DNA of 64,000 nucleotides from Pseudomonas pohangensis (GTDB lineage: Bacteria > Pseudomonadota > Gammaproteobacteria > Pseudomonadales > Pseudomonadaceae), in contig NZ_LT629785.1 in the NCBI RefSeq assembly GCF_900105995.1, positions 1,674,001 to 1,738,000 on the forward strand. Reading direction: 5' to 3'. The notes under the pieces are model-generated. The model did not search any database, was not told the origin of the DNA, and was given only the letters and a program-made list of their open reading frames with translations. Positions 48,961 to 56,883 of the stretch are shown here, piece by piece; within the stretch, counting starts at the first letter, position 1, and each line of letters opens with the position of its first letter. The position numbers were made by a program, and so were the translations under genes.

Positions 48961-49329
48961 ATGATCAAGGCCCTGCTGCTCGGCACAGCCCTCGGTGTGA
49001 TTGCCGAGATCATCGCTTACAGCGCCAACCTGTGGAAATACCACAAGACGGTCAGCCCGCTGATCAACAGCCTGTGCATGTTCGGCCTGATCATGGGCTC
49101 GGTGTCGCTATTGCAACCCGCAATCGGGCCGGGCGCCGTGTTCCTGATTGGCTTTGTAATTGGCTATGCCTACGAGTGGGCCAACTTCCTGCTACTGGAC
49201 TGGTGGGTGTTTCCCGATGAGCGCCTGCTGATCTTTCGTGGCCGGCAGGCCTGCGCCCTCGCGCTGGCGGTCACCTGGGGTCTGGTGCCAGTGATCGTGG
49301 CGCAGCTATCCAGCCGGTTGCCTATCTGA
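48961..49329 (+). CDS. Small membrane protein, cluster partner
   Basis: A 122-residue protein with three or four hydrophobic segments (about 2-18, 32-52, 55-75 and 95-115) and no catalytic motif. It closely follows the preceding membrane protein gene and precedes the DAO gene by 36 bases. Family not recognised. Confidence 0.72.
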   Translation: MIKALLLGTALGVIAEIIAYSANLWKYHKTVSPLINSLCMFGLIMGSVSLLQPAIGPGAVFLIGFVIGYAYEWANFLLLDWWVFPDERLLIFRGRQACALALAVTWGLVPVIVAQLSSRLPI

Positions 49330-49365
49330 GCGGGCTGGCTGCCCCACAAGCAGGAGTACCTTGCC

Positions 49366-50733
49366 GTGAACACTGACGACAGCCGCACACGCTTCCTCGA
49401 CATCAGCCCCTACGTCAGCGTGCCCGGCGACCTGCAGCCGGAACTGCAAGGCGACATCCTCGCCGATGTGGTGATTGTCGGTGGCGGCTTCACCGGCCTG
49501 TCCACCGCACTGGCGCTGCACAAGGCCGGGGTGTCGGCGGTGATTCTGGAGCGACACTTCTGCGGCTATGGTGCCAGCGGGCGCAATGCCGGTCATCTGA
49601 CCCCGACCATCTGCAAGGACTTGCCCACCGCGGTGATGCTGTTCGGCAATGAGACGGCCGGCAAGCTGGCCAGCTTCGCCGACCACTGTGTGGAAAGCGC
49701 CGAGCAGCTGATGCTCGAGTACGGCATCGACTGCGATTACCAGCAGAGCGGCAACATCATGGCAGTGGTGCACCCTTCCCAGGAGGCACGCCTGCGCAAG
49801 GCAGCGGCTGCGGCCATGGCGGTCGGCGCGCGTATGCATTTTGTCGAGCCCGGCGAGATGCGCGAACGCGGCCTGCCCAGGGCGTTTCTCTGCGGCGCCA
49901 TGGAAGAAGCCGGCGGCACCCTGCACCCCGGCAAATTCATCCTGGGTCTGCGCCAGGCCGCTCTGGCCAGGGGCATCCGCATCTATGAACAGACCTGCGT
50001 CACCAGCGTCAGCCAGGACAAACCGCTGCGTGTACTGACCAGCAACGGCTCGGTCAGCGCCGACAAGCTGCTGATGGCCAGCAACGCCTATACCCCGGAG
50101 ATCGGTCGGCCCGGCGAGCGCATCGTGCCACTCTACGTCACCCTGTTCGAGACCGAACCGCTGAGCGACGAGCAATTGGCCGCCATCGGTGGCTGGAACG
50201 GTCGCGAGGGCATCTACACCGCCCACGAAAGCATGGAGAGTTACCGCCTGACCGCGCAGCGCACCATCATCGGCGGCTCGAAGAACGTGCAGTACTTCTA
50301 CGACTGCCAGCCGCACCACCACGGCGGTGAAGCCGATGCCAGCAAGATGAGTGTGATCAATGCGTTTCGCCAGTGCTTCCCGGCCCTCTCACAGCTGCGT
50401 ATCGCCCATTCCTGGGCCGGCTGGATCGGCATGACCCTGAACTTCCTGCCCATTGTCGGTAACGCTGGCCACAGCGATTCCTATTTCTATGGCGTTGGCT
50501 ACAACGGTCACGGCGTGGCGCAGGCCTCGAGCATGGGCAGCCTGCTGGCCGACAAAATCCTCGGTAAAGCCAACCCCTGGCACGAGATCATCTGCCGCAA
50601 ACCGGCCTACCTGCCGCCCAACCCCTGGCGCTGGGCGGCGGTGCGCGGGTTACTCGGCGTGGTCAACGGCATCGACCGGCGCATCGACCGGCAAATTGTG
50701 CAGCAGGCTATCGGCCGCCAGGACTGCGACTAG
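49366..50733 (+). CDS. FAD-dependent DAO-family amine/amino-acid oxidoreductase
   Basis: A 455-residue flavoprotein with the Rossmann motif DVVIVGGGFTGLSTALALHKAG at residues 32-53 and the PuuB-like segment CGYGASGRNAGHLTPTICKD near 66-85. The C-terminal YGVGYNGHGVAQASSMG motif closes the FAD site. It starts at GTG with AGGAG nine bases upstream. There is no signal peptide, so it acts in the cytoplasm. Family members oxidise glutamylputrescine, glycine or other secondary amines. It ends the cluster. Confidence 0.87.
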   Translation: MNTDDSRTRFLDISPYVSVPGDLQPELQGDILADVVIVGGGFTGLSTALALHKAGVSAVILERHFCGYGASGRNAGHLTPTICKDLPTAVMLFGNETAGKLASFADHCVESAEQLMLEYGIDCDYQQSGNIMAVVHPSQEARLRKAAAAAMAVGARMHFVEPGEMRERGLPRAFLCGAMEEAGGTLHPGKFILGLRQAALARGIRIYEQTCVTSVSQDKPLRVLTSNGSVSADKLLMASNAYTPEIGRPGERIVPLYVTLFETEPLSDEQLAAIGGWNGREGIYTAHESMESYRLTAQRTIIGGSKNVQYFYDCQPHHHGGEADASKMSVINAFRQCFPALSQLRIAHSWAGWIGMTLNFLPIVGNAGHSDSYFYGVGYNGHGVAQASSMGSLLADKILGKANPWHEIICRKPAYLPPNPWRWAAVRGLLGVVNGIDRRIDRQIVQQAIGRQDCD

Positions 50734-50775
50734 GCGCTCAAGCCTTGCGCCCGGCGGTTGGGGAAAAAGTGGAAA

Positions 50776-50890
50776 AAGGGGACAGATTTATTTTTCAGCA
50801 GTGGCCGCTTCGGGTCGACTGCCGCCCCTGAAAGGTGGCTGAAAGGTGTCAAAAACGGACAGTGACCCCAATAAATAAATCTGTCCCCTT
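50776..50890. repeat. MITE-like repeat, copy A
   Basis: A 115-base element with perfect 18-base terminal inverted repeats (AAGGGGACAGATTTATTT and its complement). There is no coding capacity. Copies B and C are nearly identical, all in the same orientation. The GGGGACAGATTTATTT end is seen around RAYT/IS200-type mobilised repeats in gammaproteobacteria. Confidence 0.88.
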
Positions 50891-50896
50891 GAGAAA

Positions 50897-51011
50897 AAGG
50901 GGACAGATTTATTTTTCAGCAGTGGCCGCTTCGGGTCGACTGCCGCTCCTGAAAGGTGGCTGAAAGGTGTCAAAAACGGACAGTGACCCCAATAAATAAA
51001 TCTGCCCCCTT
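50897..51011. repeat. MITE-like repeat, copy B
   Basis: Tandem with copy A after a 6-base spacer. It differs from copy A at two positions (CTCC for CCCC in the centre, and CTGCCCCC in the right end). A short extra end, TGTCCCCTTATTGCT, follows at 51016-51030. Confidence 0.88.
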
Positions 51012-51072
51012 ATTGTGTCCCCTTATTGCTAGGAACGAAGAGATTAATGGGAAGTCTAAGTGAGGTAGAGAT

Positions 51073-51291
51073 TTGCTAAAACTTTATAAAGACCTCCATA
51101 TCGAGGTCTTTTTTCCAACAGGGTCAACCAGCTACGATGTAAGATTCAGGATTGGATTCATTATTATTTTATTCATAATATTGCCATTAGCGATCTATCA
51201 AAGAATTAATGGCGCTGATTTAATTTTGTACATTCCAATTTCTGTTCTTGTTGGGTTTTGCGTGTATGGTCAGGCTCGTTTTTATATTTGA
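51073..51291 (+). CDS. Low-G+C hypothetical membrane protein
   Basis: A 72-residue frame starting at TTG with GAGG upstream. It contains two hydrophobic stretches (about residues 26-42 and 50-66). Base composition is far more A+T-rich than the neighbours, suggesting acquired DNA. No family recognised. An A+T hairpin (51299-51320) follows and could act as terminator. Coding status is moderately supported. Confidence 0.45.
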   Translation: MLKLYKDLHIEVFFPTGSTSYDVRFRIGFIIILFIILPLAIYQRINGADLILYIPISVLVGFCVYGQARFYI

Positions 51292-51430
51292 GAATGTATA
51301 TTTATTTTTTCAAATAAATAGAATGGCAGAGGCTTTAAGTTCGCTTCGAGTAACAGGGGCAGACCACGGTTTTCGGGAGAATTAATCGTAGTCTGTCACC
51401 TATTATTCTTTCGAGAGCCGATTGAGACGT

Positions 51431-52819
51431 TTATAGCGTGTTCTTATAGAACACGCCGTCCTTCATGATTACCCGGATTGTCTCCGGGCTTGCGGGACGC
51501 AAGGGCGAGTCGAGCCACTTGTCTGACGCGCCGACTACAGAGAAGTCTTCGAGCGGATTCCCGTCGAGGAGCAACAGATCAGCGTAAGCGCCTTGTTCGA
51601 TGACGCCAAGCTTGCCTTCGCGATACGGGTTCATGAAATCGCCAGACAGGGCGACAATTTCTCCACCCACCGATGTCATAGCCACCAGCGCAGCGTAGGG
51701 TCCGAAATATTTGTCGTTCAAATGTTTCTCGTAGGCAACTTGGATGTTGCACCGTTCAACTGTATCGATACAGTCCGTATTAAAGCCACGCTTAACAGGA
51801 TATTTTTTCATGTTCGAAATGTAGTTCTTAAACTCCTCCTTTGCCGATAACGCTTTGGCCAGGCTTGATGGCACGTCGCGCACTGGGGGGATTTCCAGTA
51901 TGGACGGATCGAAGCTGGTCAGGTTGGTAGTGGTGTAGGCCCCTTTCTCTTTCATTAAATCTGCGATTTCCTTGTCGAACCCTAAATTATGTTCGATGGA
52001 CTTAACGCCAGCATTCAATGCGTTTAGCGCAGCTTGCTTTCGATAGGCATGTACCATGACGTAACTGCCGTATTCGTTGGCGACCTGAACCGCCGCCTCA
52101 AGCTCCTCTTTTGATCCAGCCAGCAATTGGTATGGGTCAAATGCCGAAACGATGCCACCCGATTGCATGAATTTAATCTGGGTGGCACCCATGCGGAAGT
52201 TGTTGCGCGCGAATTTCCGCACGTCGTCAGGGCCGTTGGCCTGTTGCGAGATGTTCAATCGACCTACGTTTGTCTCTGCATCAGGCGGGGACGTGAAGTT
52301 GGCGAAATCGGCATGCCCCCCTCTCGTGCCGATAAACGCAGCGGAAGGATAGAAGCGCGGACCGACGATCAACCCGCTATCGATTGCCCTGCGAATACCA
52401 CCGTTAGCGCCGCCAGCGTCGCGTACGGTGGTGAAGCCCTGCATCAAGTACATCTCGGCCATCTTGGTGGCGTGGATGCCGAAATCCTCCCAGGTCTTTT
52501 GGGCTTCCATGGCTGGCACCGATGGCCCCATGAGCATGAAGTGGGCATGAGCCTCGACGAATCCCGGCGTCAGCGTCCGCCCGCCACCGTCGATCACTGT
52601 TGTCCCACTGTTTGTCTGAATTTCGCCAGCCGAGATCTCCTTGATCAGGTTAGCCTCCACCAACACTTGCTGGTTCTTGTAGATCTTGTTCTCGGTGCCG
52701 TTGAAGATGTTGACGTTCTTGAAAAGCACCTGCTGTGGCGGTGGGTTTTCTGCTGCAATTACAGAAGTAGTCACCAGGAAGGCAAGCGGTAAAATTAAAT
52801 TTTTTAGTTTATGCTTCAT
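51431..52819 (-). CDS. Secreted metal-dependent amidohydrolase
   Basis: A 462-residue amidohydrolase-superfamily protein. A Sec-type signal peptide covers residues 1-22 (LKNLILPLAFLVTTSVIA). Metal-site signatures include PGFVEAHAHFML near residue 84, a Lys-containing TQIKFMQSGG segment near 215, MVHAY near 255 and SIEHNL near 275. The C-terminal GKLGVIEQGAYADLLLLDGNPLED is typical of imidazolonepropionase-like or prolidase-like members. AGGATGGG precedes the ATG. It is A+T-richer than the chromosome around it and lies between MITE copies B and C. Substrate unknown. Confidence 0.88.
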   Translation of the reverse strand: MKHKLKNLILPLAFLVTTSVIAAENPPPQQVLFKNVNIFNGTENKIYKNQQVLVEANLIKEISAGEIQTNSGTTVIDGGGRTLTPGFVEAHAHFMLMGPSVPAMEAQKTWEDFGIHATKMAEMYLMQGFTTVRDAGGANGGIRRAIDSGLIVGPRFYPSAAFIGTRGGHADFANFTSPPDAETNVGRLNISQQANGPDDVRKFARNNFRMGATQIKFMQSGGIVSAFDPYQLLAGSKEELEAAVQVANEYGSYVMVHAYRKQAALNALNAGVKSIEHNLGFDKEIADLMKEKGAYTTTNLTSFDPSILEIPPVRDVPSSLAKALSAKEEFKNYISNMKKYPVKRGFNTDCIDTVERCNIQVAYEKHLNDKYFGPYAALVAMTSVGGEIVALSGDFMNPYREGKLGVIEQGAYADLLLLDGNPLEDFSVVGASDKWLDSPLRPASPETIRVIMKDGVFYKNTL

Positions 52820-52867
52820 TTTCCCATCCTATTCGTGCAGGGCTGTCAACCGAACTATACCTTGAAA

Positions 52868-52981
52868 AAGGGGACAGATTTATTTTCAGCAGTGGCCGCT
52901 TCGGGTCGACTGCCGCCCCTGAAAGGTGGCTGAAAGGTGTCAAAAACGGACAGTGACCCCAATAAATAAATCTGTCCCCTT
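52868..52981. repeat. MITE-like repeat, copy C
   Basis: A 114-base copy (one T fewer in the left end) in the same orientation as A and B. It supplies the first codons of the frame that continues into the truncated hydrolase gene and so marks the point where that gene was broken. Confidence 0.88.
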
Positions 52982-53567
52982 ATTGCTCCTGGGGTTCTCC
53001 TCGCTGTATCTGACGTTCATTGTGGGCGGCAAGTTTATGGCCGAGCACCGAGTAGAAGCTGAACTGGCGCGCCAAGGCATTCAAGCTCAGAAAATGTTCA
53101 GCACGCCAACTCCCTTCAACAGCCTTCTGTGGCGGGTGATTGTGCTCGATGGCGATGATTACCATGAAGCCCTGATTAGCTGGTTCGACAGCACCGTGCC
53201 GCAACTGACTCGAATTCCCCGAGGCATCCACCTGGCTGAAGCCCTGGCTGACTCACCGGCCCACACGCGTCTGAATTGGTTTACCGGCGGCGTGTTGCGC
53301 TATGACCAATTGGGCGAGGAGCTGGTGGTTACCGATATCCGCTTGGGCATGACAGGATTTCACCCTTTCCGCTTCAATTTTGCCCAGCGTGAAAATGAAC
53401 AATGGCGCGTGCACCAGAGCATTGAGCGTTTACCGTCAGAGCGGGGCGACCTCTCACGTTTGCAGCTGTTGTGGGCGCGTATCTGGCAGCCGGAATTGCA
53501 GATACCACTTTTGGCCTGGGCCGATGAGTTGCGTAAAGCACCCGCCGCGCCGCGTGTGCTGCAATAG
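52982..53567 (+). pseudogene. YdjM-like membrane-bound metal-dependent hydrolase, 5'-truncated
   Basis: About 195 residues of a C-terminal half remain, from LLLLGFSSLYLTFIVGGKF (a membrane segment) through WFTGGVLRYDQLGEELVVTDIRLGM to the end. They resemble the last half of YdjM/LexA-regulated membrane hydrolases, which normally run past 300 residues. The N-terminal membrane and metal-binding half is absent, replaced by MITE copy C. The start offered by the repeat (52926) is a by-product. No ribosome site supports expression. Confidence 0.75.
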
Positions 53568-53687
53568 CGCACGGTCAATAACCATATCACCCGCTCCAGT
53601 TCGGCAAGTCGTTACCAGGTGACATCTGTCCAGCTGCGCTTTTGCTGTACCTTAACCTGAGCGTTATCCCGCTCAGTGAAATCATGA

Positions 53688-54140
53688 GTGAACCGCATGC
53701 TTCGATGGATTGTCTTGTTTATTGGCGCAACAGTTTTTTTGACTGTGAACGCCTCAACCAACCTGACTGAATTGAGTAAGAACGGTATTCAAAAATGGGA
53801 GCCTAAAGTCTTTTCTGGTGAATCGATTTACACCATAAATCAGTTCAAAGGGCGCTTGGCGCTACGAGATATCAGCAATAATTCTGCGTCGGGAATGGTG
53901 TTGAAAAAGCAAATCTATCTCGCCGCAACGGCTTACCTGAACTGGAGCTGGTCAGTAGAAAAGACCCTGACCCAGTTAGATCAGCGCAGTAAAAGCGGGG
54001 ATGATTTCGTCGCTCGAATTCATGTGGTTATCGATGAAGGCTTGCTGGTTTAGAACACCGGGGCACTCAATTACGTCTGGTCGAGTAACCAGAATAAAGG
54101 GCTGGTTTGGGATAATACATTCGCTGGCTCAAGTGCGTAA
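53688..54140 (+). pseudogene. DUF3047 protein, broken by an in-frame stop and 3' truncation
   Basis: The first 121 residues (signal peptide MLRWIVLFIGATVFLTVNA, then WEPKVFSGESIYTI and TAYLNWSWSVEKTL with SGDDFVARIHVVID) fit the DUF3047 family of periplasmic proteins. A TAG at 54051-54053 interrupts, but the same frame continues NTGALNYVWSSNQNKGLVWDN, also typical of DUF3047, before sense is lost near 54139. The last third of the domain is missing. Confidence 0.8.
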
Positions 54141-54300
54141 TTGCATAGCAGTTGACCGCCAATTTGCATTGCAACTGACTAGCCAATTTCATTCGCATTG
54201 ACCAGCACTGGCCAGATTGGCGAACGCCTGCAAGGTGCTGTGTATTCAACCGGTCGTTACTTCGGCGTTTGCTGTTCAGCAAGTAGCCCGGACATTTGCA

Positions 54301-54397
54301 GGGTGGTCAACACCGGAGGTTTGGCCACCATCAAGGCCGGCAACTATGCAAGCATCGACAACGCATGGTGGCCAATCGCTGCGCGAGTTGACCACCC
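54301..54397. repeat. Nested inverted repeat
   Basis: The outer arms GGGTGGTCAA and TTGACCACCC and the inner arms TTGGCCACCAT and ATGGTGGCCAA fold into one 97-base structure with a 10/12-base internal loop and a 33-base apical loop. All four arms pair exactly. Function unknown. Confidence 0.65.
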
Positions 54398-54459
54398 TAC
54401 GGAGTTGCACCTGCTAAACGGATATTCACTTTGCACAACGCTCAGCTTGTCCAGCAAGT

Positions 54460-54484
54460 AGCCCTGAAAAAAGGGCTTTATTTT
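54460..54484 (+). terminator. Short terminator-like hairpin
   Basis: AGCCCT and AGGGCT enclose an A-rich 6-base loop and are followed by TTATTTT. No intact upstream gene needs it, so it may be left over from deleted DNA. Confidence 0.5.
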
Positions 54485-54723
54485 CTAAAGCCTGGACGTC
54501 CGCTCCGGGTCGGAAGTAGCCGGTCGTTAATTCCTCAGCCGGTCAATCCCGATTCCTGCGGGTGGTTGACATGCAGCTCCCGGCTGCTTGGAAACACCGG
54601 AAATGCCAGACGCTTTCCGCGTTCCGGTGGCGGCCACGGGAGCAGATACTTGGCTGAATAGCACTTAAACGTTTATCTTTGAGTGCACCGGACGACTTGA
54701 GACTTGGTCATCCGCTCTTTGCC

Positions 54724-55407
54724 ATGGACATGCAAAAAAAAGTTCATGCAACCCCAGGGCCTGCTCACGCCGGCCTGTCCCAGGTTCAAATCATGCTGGA
54801 AGCCGTTTGGCCCTTTTTGCAGTCACTTCAGGGAGCACCTGCCTACGCGCTGGTGTTTGTCCTGTTGTTCATCTGCGGCATCGGCCTGCCGATCAATGAA
54901 GACATAGTCCTGCTCGGTGCCAGCGCCCTCACCCTCAAAGGCGTGATGGAGCCCGTCCCGCTGATGGTGGTGTCCTGGTTCGGCCTGTTATGCGGCGATG
55001 GCCTGCTGTTCCACTGGGGTCACCGCTTTGGCACCAGAGTCCTGCGCATGGGCTTCCTTGGTCGCCTGATAAGCGAACAACGCCTGGAAACCATGCAGGC
55101 CACCATGCGCCGTTACGGGCCTGCCTACATCTTCGTGGTGCGCTTCATGCCGGGCGTGCGCTCGGTGCTGTTTCTGGCGGCCGGCTCACTGAAGATGCCC
55201 TACCGGCATCTGTTCATTTTTGACGGGCTGGCGGCACTCATCCAGCTACCGCTGCTGGTTTACGGGGTGCGTTATGTCGGTGGGCGCTGGGAAGAAATCC
55301 TCGAACTCATGCAACGTTTTCAGGGCGTGATTATTCCCGCCATCATCGTATTGCTGCTGGCTGTATGGCTGGTCAGGCGGCGAAATTCCAGGGAGCGACA
55401 AGTATGA
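54724..55407 (+). CDS. DedA-family inner-membrane protein
   Basis: A DedA/VTT-superfamily protein of about 227 residues. Family members are phospholipid scramblases or flippases linked to envelope homeostasis. Characteristic stretches are GIGLPINEDIVLLGASAL near 48-65, the re-entrant-loop region CGDGLLFHWGHRFG near 98, and FVVRFMPGVRSVLFLAAG near 140 with the conserved Arg residues. The N-terminal start is uncertain (54724, 54730 or 54793). The stop overlaps the lyase gene start by 4 bases. Confidence 0.87.
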   Translation: MDMQKKVHATPGPAHAGLSQVQIMLEAVWPFLQSLQGAPAYALVFVLLFICGIGLPINEDIVLLGASALTLKGVMEPVPLMVVSWFGLLCGDGLLFHWGHRFGTRVLRMGFLGRLISEQRLETMQATMRRYGPAYIFVVRFMPGVRSVLFLAAGSLKMPYRHLFIFDGLAALIQLPLLVYGVRYVGGRWEEILELMQRFQGVIIPAIIVLLLAVWLVRRRNSRERQV

Positions 55408-56855
55408 AAACTGCACTGCCAACCAGAGGCCGCGCCACTGCGGCGGTACTGGCCGATCTCAAGGAGTTTGGCGCGCAAGACCCCAACTACAAGGAGGGCC
55501 GCCTGTGGAGCCTGGTGTATTACCTGGACGAAGACTACGCCGACTTCATGGGCGACGCGTACCGCGAATTCTCCAGCGCCAACGGGCTGAATCCGACCGC
55601 GTTCAAAAGCCTCAAGCGCTTCGAGAACGAGATCATCGCAGCGGTCGCGGAGATGTTTCACGGCACGCCGGAAGTCTGTGGCGTGGTCACCTCGGGCGGC
55701 ACCGAGAGCTGTCTGCTGGCGGTCAAGACCTATCGTGACCTGGCCCGCGCCCGCGGCGTGAGCAAACCCGAGATGGTGTTGCCGACCACTGCCCATGTGG
55801 CCTGGTTCAAGGCCTCCGAGTACTTCGGCGTGAAGGTACGCCTGCTGCCGCTGGACAAGGACCTGCGCGCCGATGTGAAGAAACTGCCGCGCCTGTGCAA
55901 CCGCAACACGGTGATGATTCTCGGCTCGGCACCGGACTATCCGCACGGCAACATCGACCCGATCGAAGAGTTCAGCGCCATTGCCCTCAAGCGCAAGATT
56001 CCGCTGCACGTGGATGCCTGCGTGGGTGGCTTCATCCTGCCGTTCATGGAAATGAACGGGCGCAAACTGCCGTTGTGGGACTACCGCGTAGCCGGTGTTA
56101 CCAGCATTTCGGCAGACGTGCACAAATACGGCTTTGCCGCCAAAGGCGCCTCCACCATCACCTACCGCAATCTGGATTACCTCAAGCACCAGATGTTCGT
56201 CTATCAGGACTGGCCCGGCGGCGTGTTCGCCTCACCGGCCCTGCTCGGCACCCGCCCCGGTGGTGCCTATGCGGCTGCCTGGGCGGCCATGCAGCACTTT
56301 GGCAAGTCCGGCTACAGGAACCTGGCCAAGCGCACCACGCAGGCGTTTGACAAGATGCGCAAGGGCATCGAGAAAATGCCCGAACTCTATGTCATGGGCC
56401 AACCCCACGGGCCGCTGCTGGGCTATGGCTCCTGCGACCCGGAGGTAAACATCTTCGCCGTGGGCGACCAGATGGATGCCAAAGGCTGGAAGATCAACCG
56501 TCTGCAAGCGCCGGACGGCCTGCATGCGATGATCACTGCCAGCCACCTGGAGGTCATGGACGATTACCTGCGCGACCTCAAGGAAGCCGTGGCTACGGTC
56601 AAAGCCAACCCCGAACTGGCAAAAACCGGCAGCGCGGCGACCTACGGCATGATGAGTCATATCCCCTTGCGCGGCATGGTGCGGCAGAAGGTGCTGGATA
56701 TGTTTGCGCAGATGTACAAAGCCGGTGGCGAGGCTATCGACCTGAATGAGCAACCCCCAGCCGAACCGGGTATCAAAGGGCAGATAAACGCAGTCGTAGA
56801 TACCGTGGCCCAGTGGTATGTCACTCGCCAGCAACAGAAAGTGCGGCGCAAGTAA
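55404..56855 (+). CDS. Sphingosine-1-phosphate-lyase-like PLP enzyme
   Basis: A 483-residue group II PLP decarboxylase/lyase. It shows VVTSGGTESCLLAVKTYRD near 96 (phosphate cup), HVDACVGGFILPF near 200 with the PLP-pairing Asp, and SADVHKYGFAAKGAST near 235 with the Schiff-base Lys, all in the sphingosine-phosphate lyase pattern. The start MKTALPTRGR follows GGGAG and is coupled to dedA by ATGA. The enzyme splits phosphorylated long-chain amino alcohols or acts on a related amine. Coupling to DedA suggests a membrane-lipid substrate. Confidence 0.85.
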   Translation: MKTALPTRGRATAAVLADLKEFGAQDPNYKEGRLWSLVYYLDEDYADFMGDAYREFSSANGLNPTAFKSLKRFENEIIAAVAEMFHGTPEVCGVVTSGGTESCLLAVKTYRDLARARGVSKPEMVLPTTAHVAWFKASEYFGVKVRLLPLDKDLRADVKKLPRLCNRNTVMILGSAPDYPHGNIDPIEEFSAIALKRKIPLHVDACVGGFILPFMEMNGRKLPLWDYRVAGVTSISADVHKYGFAAKGASTITYRNLDYLKHQMFVYQDWPGGVFASPALLGTRPGGAYAAAWAAMQHFGKSGYRNLAKRTTQAFDKMRKGIEKMPELYVMGQPHGPLLGYGSCDPEVNIFAVGDQMDAKGWKINRLQAPDGLHAMITASHLEVMDDYLRDLKEAVATVKANPELAKTGSAATYGMMSHIPLRGMVRQKVLDMFAQMYKAGGEAIDLNEQPPAEPGIKGQINAVVDTVAQWYVTRQQQKVRRK

Positions 56856-56883
56856 GCGCTGTAGCCACTCGCCGCAGCCAACA

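Larger units (their letters stand above)
54141..54723. other. Non-coding, structured stretch between the broken DUF3047 gene and dedA
   Basis: About 580 bases without a supported gene. It has internal repeats: CAGCAAGTAGCCC occurs at 54277 and 54452, and CCGGTCGTTA-TTC near 54250 and 54521. A nested palindrome spans 54301-54397, and a small terminator-like hairpin lies at 54460-54484. The composition is chromosome-like rather than A+T-rich. Confidence 0.6.

Noticed and set aside
52926..52981. Start codon of the truncated hydrolase inside MITE copy C
   Set aside because: These codons are repeat DNA and are not homologous to the hydrolase family; the same repeat elsewhere encodes nothing.
50776..52981. 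Complete composite transposon
   Set aside because: No transposase gene lies between or within the repeats, so autonomous transposition is not supported.
54198..54461. 87-codon frame in the non-coding stretch before dedA
   Set aside because: No ribosome site, no family resemblance, and it runs through the nested palindrome and repeats.
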